Assembly (NCBI GenBank): GCA_022819585.1
Contig: JAJEGY010000019.1
Location: 62,001 to 126,000, forward strand
From: Dehalococcoidia bacterium
GTDB taxonomy: Bacteria; Chloroflexota; Dehalococcoidia; Lucifugimonadales; Lucifugimonadaceae
DNA: 64,000 nucleotides
Reading direction: 5' to 3'
The notes under the pieces are model-generated. The model worked only from the letters and a program-made list of their open reading frames with translations. It did no database searches and was not told the origin of the DNA. Shown here in pieces: positions 45,836 through 54,675 of the stretch. Position numbers and translations under genes: made by a program. Within the stretch, counting starts at the first letter, position 1. Every line of letters begins with the position of its first letter.

Positions 45836-47590
45836 CTGACAACGGCGGTAGCAGCACAAACCCCTAGTTTCGAGGCCCAAGACCGTCCTCCGTTTCTTCA
45901 GACGATCGGACTCGGGTGGCAGTTCAGCCTGATCGCATCTGCGACGCTGCTGGTCACGCCGGTAATCGTTGCCGAGGCATCAGACCTCGGCGAAGGCTAC
46001 GTTACCTGGATGGTCTTCGCGTCTCTGATCGTCGTCGGCATTTCGACCCTCATCCAGACGCGCCGCGTCGGGCCTGTTGGCGCTGGCATCGTTCTGCCGA
46101 TGTTCACTGCCGCTTTCGCCATACCGTTCTGCATCACCGCTGTCGTCGAAGGCGGACCCGCGACGTTGACTTCGTTGGTTATCGTCGCCGCAATCGTGCA
46201 ACTCGTCGTGTCAAGATGGCTGTTCTTTTTCCGTCGCATCGTCACACCCATCGTCAGTGGCACCGTGATGATGATCCTGTCGATCACCTTGGCATCCGTC
46301 GTATTCAAACTGTTGGACGACACAACAGCCGAAGATCCCGTTGGCGGCAGCTTGACCGCATTCGTGACCTTGGCCATAGTCGCCGCTCTGGCATTACGAG
46401 GATCCGCACTCTTGAGACTATGGGGGCCACCCATTGGCATCGTTGGTGGATGTATCGCCGCGGCAGCCCTCGGCATCTACGACGTCACTCGAGTCGTCGA
46501 TGCGCCTTGGATCGGCCTGCCCCAGGAATGGCCCGGACTCGCCCTCGAATTCGGTGTACCGTTCTGGACCTTGCTCCCGTCCTACGTGTTCCTCGGCATC
46601 ATCATCGCCATTCAGACCAACGGCGCCACAATCACTGCGCAAAACGCCTCGTTCCGTGGCGATCGTTCAATCGACTTCCGCGGCGTTCAAGGCGCGATCG
46701 CAGGATCGGGCGTCTCTAATGCACTCGCAGGCATTGCCGGCACCGTACCCAACGCGGTCAATCCTGCTGGCGCCGCATTCATGCAGACCACGGGCATGGC
46801 CTCTCGCCACATCGGATATGCCATCGGAGTGATCTTCCTCCTTCTCGCATTCGTGCCAAAGGCTTCCGGACTTCTCAGCACAATACCAGGCCCTGTCATG
46901 ACCGGATATTTGGTGCTGGTTACAGGTACTCTTTTCGCCGACGGTGCTCGAACTGTCATTCAGTCCGAACCCAACCCGCAGAAACTTATCGTCGCGGGAA
47001 TGTGCTTCTGGATCGGCGCTGCATTTCAATTCAAGCTCTTTGATGTCCCAGATCTCAATCCGATCCTAAACGGCCTGATGCAGAGCGGCATCACCACCGG
47101 CGGATTCGCAGCAATCGCGATGATCCTCTACCTCGAGTTGACCAATCCGAGACGCATGCGCTTCCGATCCAAACTCGACATCGACTCCCTTCCTGAACTC
47201 AACGAATTCTTGACCAGTTTCGCGAATAGCAGGCGATGGGGCGACGCGATGCGCGACCGGCTGACGGCGGTAGGAGAGGAAACTCTGTTGACACTGTCAC
47301 CGCTCGACTTGGAGATGAGCCTCGACGCGGACGATGAACCCGACGAAGGTGATCAACGAACCTTAGTTGTAGTTGCTTCCAGCGAGGGCGACGTAGCCGA
47401 GTTGGAGTTCATCGGCGGCGAGGGTGGTCAGAACATCGAAGACCGAGTCCGCCAGCTACAAGATTTCGACGAAGAAGACGTTGTCGAACAAGAGTTGTCC
47501 CTACAACTCCTCCACAACTATGCCTCATCAGTCCGCCACCAGCAATATCACGGCACCGACATCATCACCGTGAAGGTGGAGCAACCGTAG
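45836..47590 (+). CDS. NCS2-family xanthine/uracil-type permease with non-canonical start
   Basis: 584 residues if begun at the CTG at 45836, 526 from the first ATG at 46010. The frame upstream of 46010 is open to a TAG at 45827 and encodes FLQTIGLGWQFSLIASATLLVTPVIVAE, which looks like genuine NCS2 helix 1, yet contains no ATG, GTG or TTG. AGGAG at 45828-45832 precedes the CTG by only three bases. About 12-14 hydrophobic helices follow, with the NCS2 regions IVVGISTLIQTRRVGPVGAG, QTNGATITAQNAS and GIAGTVPNAVNPAGAAFMQTTGMASR. A C-terminal acidic cytoplasmic domain (about 130 residues) follows the last helix and is unusual. Substrate: purine or pyrimidine base, unspecified. Confidence 0.85.
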   Translation: MTTAVAAQTPSFEAQDRPPFLQTIGLGWQFSLIASATLLVTPVIVAEASDLGEGYVTWMVFASLIVVGISTLIQTRRVGPVGAGIVLPMFTAAFAIPFCITAVVEGGPATLTSLVIVAAIVQLVVSRWLFFFRRIVTPIVSGTVMMILSITLASVVFKLLDDTTAEDPVGGSLTAFVTLAIVAALALRGSALLRLWGPPIGIVGGCIAAAALGIYDVTRVVDAPWIGLPQEWPGLALEFGVPFWTLLPSYVFLGIIIAIQTNGATITAQNASFRGDRSIDFRGVQGAIAGSGVSNALAGIAGTVPNAVNPAGAAFMQTTGMASRHIGYAIGVIFLLLAFVPKASGLLSTIPGPVMTGYLVLVTGTLFADGARTVIQSEPNPQKLIVAGMCFWIGAAFQFKLFDVPDLNPILNGLMQSGITTGGFAAIAMILYLELTNPRRMRFRSKLDIDSLPELNEFLTSFANSRRWGDAMRDRLTAVGEETLLTLSPLDLEMSLDADDEPDEGDQRTLVVVASSEGDVAELEFIGGEGGQNIEDRVRQLQDFDEEDVVEQELSLQLLHNYASSVRHQQYHGTDIITVKVEQP

Positions 47591-47642
47591 GGTTAACGAA
47601 ACCCGCAGCGACCAATCTCGCCTGTAGCCGCGCAGACTCTAT

Positions 47643-50600
47643 TCAAACCTTAGCCAACCCAATCTCCACCTCTACCCCATCCAAGCTGTGCCGGTCCCGT
47701 GCGACCTCGTCATCGATCCCGCCATTGATCCCAACCGCCAGCGTCTCGTTCGCGATGTAATCTGCATGGTCGGCAATTGCCGAAGCGATCTCGCTTCCCT
47801 CAGGAGCATCGATCGCCAACTGGATTCGATCCGAAATCTCTAACCCCGCGTTCTTTCTCATGTTCTGGACGATGTGGGCGATATCTCGGACATATCCCTC
47901 GGCGCGAAGTTCGGACGTCACCTCCGTGGCGATACCTACGGTATAGGTGCCGTCGGATTCGACCGCGTATCCCTCTGCGGCTATGTTGTCCACAAGGATT
48001 TCGTCTGGCGTGAGTTCGAACTCCCCTAGTTCGACGTTTTCACTGACTCTCACCGACGCAGCAACTGCTGAGGCATCGGCTTCGGACAGCAAACCACGAA
48101 TCTCGTTGACACGACGACCATACTTCGGCCCCAATGCCGGCAAGTTCGGACGCAGCCGATACGCCATCAAACTGTCAGACTCCGAAGTGTCCCTCACATC
48201 GCGCACATTCAACTCATCCTTGAGCTGATTGGCGATCATCGGCAATGCCTCACGCTCCTGCGGAGAGTTGAGCTCGACGATCAGCGCGTTCAACGGCTGT
48301 CTAACCTTGATCCCCGCAGCAGACCGTGCCGATCTGCCCAGCGAAGCCAAACGCATCGCCAAGTTCGTCCGCAATCCCAGATTTTCATCGATCACGCCAT
48401 CATCCGCCACCGGCCAATCCGCCAAATGCACCGAATCCGGTTTCCCTGCATCGCGTCGACCAACCAGATTCGTATATACCTCCTCCGAAATGAACGGCAT
48501 GATCGGCGCGATCAACTTGCTTAGCGTCACCAAGCACGTGTAGAGCGTGTTATACGCATCAAGCTTGTCATTGTCGTCTTCCGACTTCCAGAACCGACGC
48601 CTCGAACGTCGAACATACCAGTTGGACAACCGCTCAACGTAGACCTCGATGGCCTCCGACGCCCGTTCAATCCTCCAATTCTCCAAATCGTCGGTAACCG
48701 ATCGTACCAGAGCATTCAACTCCGAAATCGCCCATCGGTCCAGTTCGCCTAAATGCCCATTGTTCGAGGAACGAGTTGCGTCGCCGGGCGTCCATCCATC
48801 CAACCTCGCGTACGTCGTGAAGAAGTAGTAGATGTTCCAAAGCGGCAACACAAACCGCCTCCGCGCAGCATCCCCAACGCCGTAACCAAAGTTGAGGTTC
48901 CTCTGCGGGATATGACGCGCGAAAACCCACCGCATCACGTCCGCTCCCATCTTGTCCGCAGCCTCTTCGAACGGGATCGAGTTCCCCTTCGATTTGTGCA
49001 TCTCTTCGCCTTGCTCATCCCGCATCAACCCGTAGGAGAAAACCGCCCGCGTCGGTGCCACGCCTTCCAGCGCCGCCGACATGCAGATTAGCGAGTAGAA
49101 CCAGTTCCTGAACTGCCCGGGGAACGACTCCGAGATCCAGTCTGCAGGAAACCAGTCCCGCCAGTAGTCCCGATCATCGTTGTATCGCAACGTCGAAAAG
49201 CTGACGATCCCTGCATCCAGCCACGCATTCCCAACATCCTTGATCCGCGGCGTCACCGCATCGCACTTCGAGCAGCGTATCTTCACCGCGTCGATCCAAG
49301 GACGATGCGGCGAATTCCCGTCGAAGTCCGCCCAGCCTTCAACCGCGCGTTCCTTCAACTCCTCCTTCGATCCCACCACATCGAAGTCACCGCAACCATC
49401 GCACTCATAGATCGGCAACGCAAGGCCGTAATACCTCTTCTTCGAGATCATCCAGTCCTGCATATTGCGAAGCCAGTCGAGTTCCAAGGCCTCGCCGAAT
49501 GACGGAATCCACTCGATCGTCCTCGTCGCATCCATCATCGTGTGACGCAGCTCATCCATCGAGATGAACCACTCGTCTACGAGCCTGAACACTAGCTCGG
49601 AGCTGCACCGCCAACAAACCGGATATCGGTGCGTATAGTCCTCCAACTTGTAGTAGACACCCGATTCTTTCAACAGATCGAAGATGATCGGATTCACCTC
49701 ATCGACTGACTTGCCAGACAGCACCCCGAATCCGTCGACGTACACCCCCGCATCATCCAACGGCGCGATCACCGGCAGCCCATTCTCCTGACCAAGTTGG
49801 AAGTCCTCCGATCCTGCGCCAGGAGCGATATGCACAATCCCCGTGCCCTCTTCATCCCCAACATCGCCCCATTCGATCACGCGATGCTCATCCCGCGCCT
49901 CAGCTTGCGCCTCAAGTTCATCAAACGGCCCACGATAGCGCCATCCAAGTAACTGATACCCCTTCGCACGTTCAACCACTTCATGTTTGCCATCAAGAAC
50001 ATGAAGCCGATTGGCGCTCAACCAGAGATGGAGGTCCTCATCGCCCGCATTGTTGCGGACCTTCACATAGTCGTTCTCAGGGTTGACCGCAGCAGCAACG
50101 TTCGCCGCAAGTGTCCAAGGCGTCGTCGTCCAGACCAACAACGACTCCCCATCCCGGTCAATCAACGGCAACTGGATGAAAAACCCCGGATGTACGATCT
50201 CCTCATATCCCTCAGTCGCAATCTCATGCTGCGACATCCCGGTACCGCATCGAGGACACCATGGAATCACGTCTTTGCCCTTGTAGAGCCAACCGTTGTC
50301 GTTACACCGCTTCAGGAACGCCCAGATCGTGTAGTTGTTCTCATCCGACTTCGTGTGGTACGAGTCTTCCCAATCCATGAAATAACCGAGACGCTTCGAC
50401 TGCTCGGTGATGATGTCCGAAAAGTGATCAACCCTAGCCTTGCACTCCGTCACGAACTCACCGACCCCGTACGTCTCGATCTCCTGCTTTGAACCAAACC
50501 CCTTCTCCTTCTCGACCTCGACCTCTACCCACAACCCCTGACCGTCATACCCGTTCTGGAACCGCTGTCGATAGCCCTGCATGTTCTTGAAACGCAAGAA

Positions 50601-50843
50601 CAGGTCTTTATATGTCCGCCCCCACGCGTGATGCACACCCATCGGGTTGTTAGCCGTGATCGGCCCATCGATAAACGAGTGATTCTTCTCGGCCCCATCA
50701 TTCCGCGTCAAATACCGATCAATCAACGTCAACCCGTCAGCATTGGGCGTGTTCCACCGCTCGAGCCACTTCTTCTCAGTCTCGACAAAGTCGATCTCGG
50801 CTTCAGGCAGTACGGGGTCGAAGGTCTTCGTTCGTTCGGACAT
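47643..50843 (-). CDS. ileS: Isoleucyl-tRNA synthetase
   Basis: 1066 residues starting at MSERTKTFDPVLPEAEIDF; an ORF start at 51017 would add 58 residues without family support. The class I motifs are present as GVHHAWGRTYKDLF (HIGH variant) and MHKSKGNSI (KMSKS variant). CP1 editing domain and the C-terminal anticodon-binding domain (about residues 690-930) follow the long-form (IleS type 2) layout, with WCPRCGTGMS, VCWRCSSEL and IRCSKC Cys clusters. This branch often confers mupirocin resistance, a known family property. Divergent from the PaREP1-like gene. Confidence 0.96.
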   Translation of the reverse strand: MSERTKTFDPVLPEAEIDFVETEKKWLERWNTPNADGLTLIDRYLTRNDGAEKNHSFIDGPITANNPMGVHHAWGRTYKDLFLRFKNMQGYRQRFQNGYDGQGLWVEVEVEKEKGFGSKQEIETYGVGEFVTECKARVDHFSDIITEQSKRLGYFMDWEDSYHTKSDENNYTIWAFLKRCNDNGWLYKGKDVIPWCPRCGTGMSQHEIATEGYEEIVHPGFFIQLPLIDRDGESLLVWTTTPWTLAANVAAAVNPENDYVKVRNNAGDEDLHLWLSANRLHVLDGKHEVVERAKGYQLLGWRYRGPFDELEAQAEARDEHRVIEWGDVGDEEGTGIVHIAPGAGSEDFQLGQENGLPVIAPLDDAGVYVDGFGVLSGKSVDEVNPIIFDLLKESGVYYKLEDYTHRYPVCWRCSSELVFRLVDEWFISMDELRHTMMDATRTIEWIPSFGEALELDWLRNMQDWMISKKRYYGLALPIYECDGCGDFDVVGSKEELKERAVEGWADFDGNSPHRPWIDAVKIRCSKCDAVTPRIKDVGNAWLDAGIVSFSTLRYNDDRDYWRDWFPADWISESFPGQFRNWFYSLICMSAALEGVAPTRAVFSYGLMRDEQGEEMHKSKGNSIPFEEAADKMGADVMRWVFARHIPQRNLNFGYGVGDAARRRFVLPLWNIYYFFTTYARLDGWTPGDATRSSNNGHLGELDRWAISELNALVRSVTDDLENWRIERASEAIEVYVERLSNWYVRRSRRRFWKSEDDNDKLDAYNTLYTCLVTLSKLIAPIMPFISEEVYTNLVGRRDAGKPDSVHLADWPVADDGVIDENLGLRTNLAMRLASLGRSARSAAGIKVRQPLNALIVELNSPQEREALPMIANQLKDELNVRDVRDTSESDSLMAYRLRPNLPALGPKYGRRVNEIRGLLSEADASAVAASVRVSENVELGEFELTPDEILVDNIAAEGYAVESDGTYTVGIATEVTSELRAEGYVRDIAHIVQNMRKNAGLEISDRIQLAIDAPEGSEIASAIADHADYIANETLAVGINGGIDDEVARDRHSLDGVEVEIGLAKV

Positions 50844-50926
50844 TTTCACAGATTGAATCTTGATGTGACGCGCCACCTTCAATCTTAAGTCAGAGGCCTG
50901 CATTTCCCCACAGATACAATCGACCC

Positions 50927-51277
50927 ATGACCACCGCCGAGGAATACCGAACCGCCTCAACAACCCTCTACGACCAAGCAATGGTCGAACTAGACGCCGG
51001 CGACACCCGTCAAGCATCCGAAAAACTCTGGGGTGCCGCCGCTCAAGCCCTAAAATCCCTCGCTGAACAGCGAGGTTGGCGACACAATACCCATGCCGAG
51101 TTCTACCGGATCATGGCGAGGTTGGAGGACGAAGTATCGGACCGTGAATTCAGACGCAATTTCGATTCCGCCACTCAGCTTCATGTCAACTTCTACGAAA
51201 ACTGGTTAAGCGAGCATCAAATCCGGACACGCTCGGATGACATCGAACACTTCATCCGACAACTAGCAAGACTCTAA
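50927..51277 (+). CDS. PaREP1/HEPN-like helical protein
   Basis: 116 residues, all helical. LYDQAMVELDAGDTRQASEKLWGAAAQALKSLAEQRGW is the opening of PaREP1-family proteins, a group with a HEPN-like fold; HNTHAEFYRIMARLEDE and HVNFYENWLSEHQI follow. HEPN nuclease R-x4-6-H is not evident (SDREFRRNFDSA, then TQLHVNF), so binding rather than cleavage may be the role. Its neighbour, the GH-like gene, begins six bases downstream, likely one operon. Confidence 0.8.
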   Translation: MTTAEEYRTASTTLYDQAMVELDAGDTRQASEKLWGAAAQALKSLAEQRGWRHNTHAEFYRIMARLEDEVSDREFRRNFDSATQLHVNFYENWLSEHQIRTRSDDIEHFIRQLARL

Positions 51278-51283
51278 ATACCC

Positions 51284-52435
51284 ATGACCCTCATCTCCAT
51301 CTCCGGCGATGCATGGCTAATCGACGGCCTACCTACCTACCCAAACCGTCACCACAACGGCCAAAAAGTCGAAGGCCTCCTCATGAACAGCCGCATGACC
51401 AACGCGGTCTTCGACGACGAAAATCCCATCACTCGCCCCCTATTCGCCTATCCCGACACCAATGAATGGGACCCAGACCGCAACACCAACGAATTCATCG
51501 CGCAACTCCCAACCTACCGCGCACACGGCCTCCTCGCAGTAACTGTAAACCTCCAAGGAGGCAGTCCCACCGGCTACTACCGCGAGCCGCTCTTCCGCGA
51601 GATCATCAAAACTCGCAGCATCAACGCCACCGATAAAGAAATCTGGGCCGGCCTCCCCAGCTCAGCATCTCAACCCTGGCACAACTCCGCATTCAACCCC
51701 GACGGCTCATTGAAACCAGAATTCCTAGACCGCACAGACCGCATCATCAAAGCCTGCGACCAACTAGGAATGATCGTCATCCTAGGCTATTTCTACTTCG
51801 GACAAGACGAACGCCTAGACAACGAATCAGCAATCTGTAACGGCGTCGACCAAGCCACTAAATGGCTCCTCGACATGAACTACGGCAACGTCCTCATCGA
51901 AATCAACAACGAAACAAATATCCCCCGCTACGAACACGAAATCCTCCAACCCCACCGCGTCGCCGAACTCATCGTACGAGCACAATCCATCGAAGCAAAC
52001 GGCCGCTGCCTCTTAGTCGGAACATCCTACGGCGGAAACCGCGTCCCCCACGATGACGTCGCTGACGTATCCGACTACATCATGCTCCACGGCAACGGAG
52101 TCACCGAACCCCCACGCATCGCCGAGATGGTCGAACAAACCCGAGCCCTCTCCAGCTACTCTCCCAAGCCCATCCTCTTCACCGAAGACGACCACTTCGA
52201 TTTCGACAAACCCCAGAACAACTTCCTCTCAGCCCTCTCCGCCTACGCATCATGGGGATACTTCGATCCCGGAGAAGCCGCAGGCGGATCCGCTACCTTC
52301 GGCGACTACCACGACGGATACCAAAACATCCCCACCAACTGGGGTTTGAACACTCAGCGGAAGCAGGACTTCTTCGGCCTGCTGGCAGAAGTTACAGGAC
52401 ACACCGAGTCCAAGCCCCGGCGAGCAAGCACCTGA
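51284..52435 (+). CDS. Glycoside hydrolase-like (clan GH-A) protein
   Basis: 383 residues. A TIM-barrel beginning after LISISGDAWLIDGLPTYPNR shows NVLIEINNETNIPRY, with Asn-Glu at the end of a strand as the expected acid/base of clan GH-A, and KPILFTEDDHFDF with a Glu as likely nucleophile. GLLMNSRMTNAVF resembles the opening loop of GH5-like relatives. There is no signal peptide, so it would act on imported sugars or has another role. It follows the PaREP1-like gene by six bases. The family match is by motif only. Confidence 0.7.
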   Translation: MTLISISGDAWLIDGLPTYPNRHHNGQKVEGLLMNSRMTNAVFDDENPITRPLFAYPDTNEWDPDRNTNEFIAQLPTYRAHGLLAVTVNLQGGSPTGYYREPLFREIIKTRSINATDKEIWAGLPSSASQPWHNSAFNPDGSLKPEFLDRTDRIIKACDQLGMIVILGYFYFGQDERLDNESAICNGVDQATKWLLDMNYGNVLIEINNETNIPRYEHEILQPHRVAELIVRAQSIEANGRCLLVGTSYGGNRVPHDDVADVSDYIMLHGNGVTEPPRIAEMVEQTRALSSYSPKPILFTEDDHFDFDKPQNNFLSALSAYASWGYFDPGEAAGGSATFGDYHDGYQNIPTNWGLNTQRKQDFFGLLAEVTGHTESKPRRAST

Positions 52436-52470
52436 GTTTTCAGATGATTTTCGAGACGAACTTACTCGTC

Positions 52471-52608
52471 TCAGTCGTCGTCAGCTTGGCCTCCGATGGC
52501 ATCTCCAAGTTTCATCACGAGATACAGAACGCCGATCGAGATTATGAGCGCACCTACCGCCACAGTGAGACCCGAGAATGCGGTTATCAATTGAACAGTA
52601 TCTGACAT
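52471..52608 (-). CDS. 45-residue small membrane protein
   Basis: An uninterrupted frame of 45 codons with ATG at 52608 and a strong AAGGTGG ribosome site seven bases upstream. The peptide has one hydrophobic helix (about residues 9-33: TAFSGLTVAVGALIISI then GVLYLVMKLG) and an acidic tail (GGQADDD). Its good ribosome site, membrane helix and isolated position between two convergent/divergent genes support a real gene, too short for routine calling. Similar single-helix peptides can be subunits of membrane complexes. Function unknown. Confidence 0.65.
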   Translation of the reverse strand: MSDTVQLITAFSGLTVAVGALIISIGVLYLVMKLGDAIGGQADDD

Positions 52609-52797
52609 AGTCAATCCACCTTGTCTATTGTCAATGCCGGAGAATTTCAGTGAGAAGAACCGTGCCCCGACCTAATCACGGCCAATTTGGAGTCAGGTTA
52701 TCACGATATCGCGTAAAATTGCGGATATCGTAATATTTTATCTTCACATTTACGAATCAGTTCAAAACAAATGCCATTTGATGCCGAATACACCCAT

Positions 52798-54543
52798 TTA
52801 ACCCTCGCTGAATATCTCATCCCCACGCTGCAACCGCACCGCAATGTTGTAAGTCTGACTGACCGCCCTAGGCGTCGGATAGTGCGCCGCCAAGAACCGC
52901 ACCATCGCCACCAAGCAATGCCGCGCCGAATCGTCACCCTTCCGATGCTCGTACTGCTTAATCGCAGCATCCACGATCTGGAAGTGATGGAACGTCGAAT
53001 CCTCCCGCAGCATCGCATGAGCCAAAGCTGGCAAAACCTCGTCAGGTTCCGACGAATTAGCCACGAAATTCGTCACCAACCTCGCAGACTCCTCAACACG
53101 CTGCTGAGAATCCATCTCTACCAACAAGCGCTCAGGCAAATCATCAACCGCACCATTTGACGACGGCTCAGGCAATCGCTGAGGCGGCATGTTCAAAAAA
53201 CGGTCCAGATAGATACTCATCGCCGTGTCATAAACAGCCCTCAACAACTCCACAGACGGCGCCCGCATCAAAGCCTGATGCAACGCATTCGCCGCCGTCA
53301 GAGTGTTGTGAACCGTGTCCCAGTCACCAAACTCATTCGACGTGTGGAAACGAGCCATACGCAAAAACGCCGCGTACGCAACCGCACTTCCCAGCTGCTC
53401 GGCATTAGCCCCCTCCGAAACCGCACGGTTGATCCCCGCAACTGTAGCCGAAGGGTCATCCTCCAAAATCACATCCGCCAATGCGGACTCATCATCCCAC
53501 CCGCCCCTGACTCCCTCTGCACTGTCCCAAAGCTCAGGCAACCCCGCCCGTGCCTCCTGCACCATCGTCACCAGATCGATAGGATTCCGCCAAGAGTTCA
53601 ACTCCTCGCTCCTACGCGCCGACGCCATCCCCACAACAAGACTCGTCAACACCTGACCCGCGTGTTCCCACCCGATGTGGTCCAGCAGCTCAAACGCCTT
53701 GTTGCAGAAATCAACCACATGCCCCCCATCGATATAGATCCGATCCGTCGCCGCCGCAAACACCATGTCGTGAATATCCTCACTAGGCAACCCCAACTCA
53801 ATCGCCGTCCTCAACGTACGCTCCGCCCCATCGCTGTCCCGCACCTCGATGAAGTCCCGGAACCACTGCTTGAACACCTCCGCCCGCGTCTCTCCTGTCG
53901 GCAACGGCTCGACGATGAACCGCGGCGGTTGCCCGGCACACTCGGTCGAGACCTGCCGCAATCCCTGATACAACGCCAATGGCCGACCCTCAGACCTTAG
54001 ATGATGCAAGAAGTTAGCCGTGCAAGTAAGCATGCTCATCGCCGGACCCCAGCCATCATCCGAATACGTCGTCCCAAACCTCGCCCCAATCGCCAACGGC
54101 ACCTGATACTCCGCAGGCGACGAGTTCAACCCCAGCACCGACTTGGCGATCACAAGCCGGATATTGTCCTCCATCCCTTCCTCGAGACGCTTCGACCACC
54201 GCTCGACCGGGTCTGGTTCGGGAGGATTCGGATCAACATACACATTCCCATCAACTACCGAGACCGGAAACGACCTCACATCATCCGCAAACGGATCAAA
54301 CGTCCCACCGCTAGCCAGATCAAACCGCGCATGATGCCAGTGACAAGTCAAAATCCCGTTCTTCACCGTCCCCCGATCCAACGGAAATCCCATATGCGGA
54401 CATCGATTGTCCACCGCCGCGAAACCATCTTCCTTCGCAAACACCGCGATCGTATGACCACCGCCCGTAACCACAGCGCAACCGCGCTCCCTCAGTTCAT
54501 CCGCCGATCCCGCATTAATCAAAGAATCAATTGTGGCGATCAA
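52798..54543 (-). CDS. Rieske [2Fe-2S] protein with long helical C-terminal domain
   Basis: About 581 residues if begun at the TTG at 54543, behind an AAAGGGGGG ribosome site; an ATG at 54579 adds 12 residues. An N-terminal Rieske domain (about residues 5-100) has RCPHMGFPLDRG and CHWHHARFDLASGG, giving both Cys and both His. After residue 120 come about 450 residues, largely helical, with LKxFLHHLRSEGRPLALYQGLRQVS-like segments and no known enzyme motif. Rieske proteins of this kind occur in Actinobacteria and Chloroflexota; they may be electron carriers or oxygenase-related. Its partner reductase is not next to it. Confidence 0.85.
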   Translation of the reverse strand: MIATIDSLINAGSADELRERGCAVVTGGGHTIAVFAKEDGFAAVDNRCPHMGFPLDRGTVKNGILTCHWHHARFDLASGGTFDPFADDVRSFPVSVVDGNVYVDPNPPEPDPVERWSKRLEEGMEDNIRLVIAKSVLGLNSSPAEYQVPLAIGARFGTTYSDDGWGPAMSMLTCTANFLHHLRSEGRPLALYQGLRQVSTECAGQPPRFIVEPLPTGETRAEVFKQWFRDFIEVRDSDGAERTLRTAIELGLPSEDIHDMVFAAATDRIYIDGGHVVDFCNKAFELLDHIGWEHAGQVLTSLVVGMASARRSEELNSWRNPIDLVTMVQEARAGLPELWDSAEGVRGGWDDESALADVILEDDPSATVAGINRAVSEGANAEQLGSAVAYAAFLRMARFHTSNEFGDWDTVHNTLTAANALHQALMRAPSVELLRAVYDTAMSIYLDRFLNMPPQRLPEPSSNGAVDDLPERLLVEMDSQQRVEESARLVTNFVANSSEPDEVLPALAHAMLREDSTFHHFQIVDAAIKQYEHRKGDDSARHCLVAMVRFLAAHYPTPRAVSQTYNIAVRLQRGDEIFSEG

Positions 54544-54675
54544 GATGACCCCCCTTTCAATCAACAAGCACCTTAGCAATGCCTAAAGCATACGCCCCAT
54601 AACCGAAAATCGAGAACCGACGCGCCCCCCGATCATCCCACAGACACCCCGACCGCGCCTCAACGTCGACCACAC

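Noticed and set aside
45916-46719. Long plus frame of 267 residues inside the permease gene
   Set aside because: Arg/His-rich composition typical of a shifted frame of a C-rich gene; the permease frame is strongly supported by homology.
53278-54576. Plus frames of 240 and 191 residues opposite the Rieske gene
   Set aside because: Arg/Pro/His-rich shadows; the minus frame has clear Rieske motifs.
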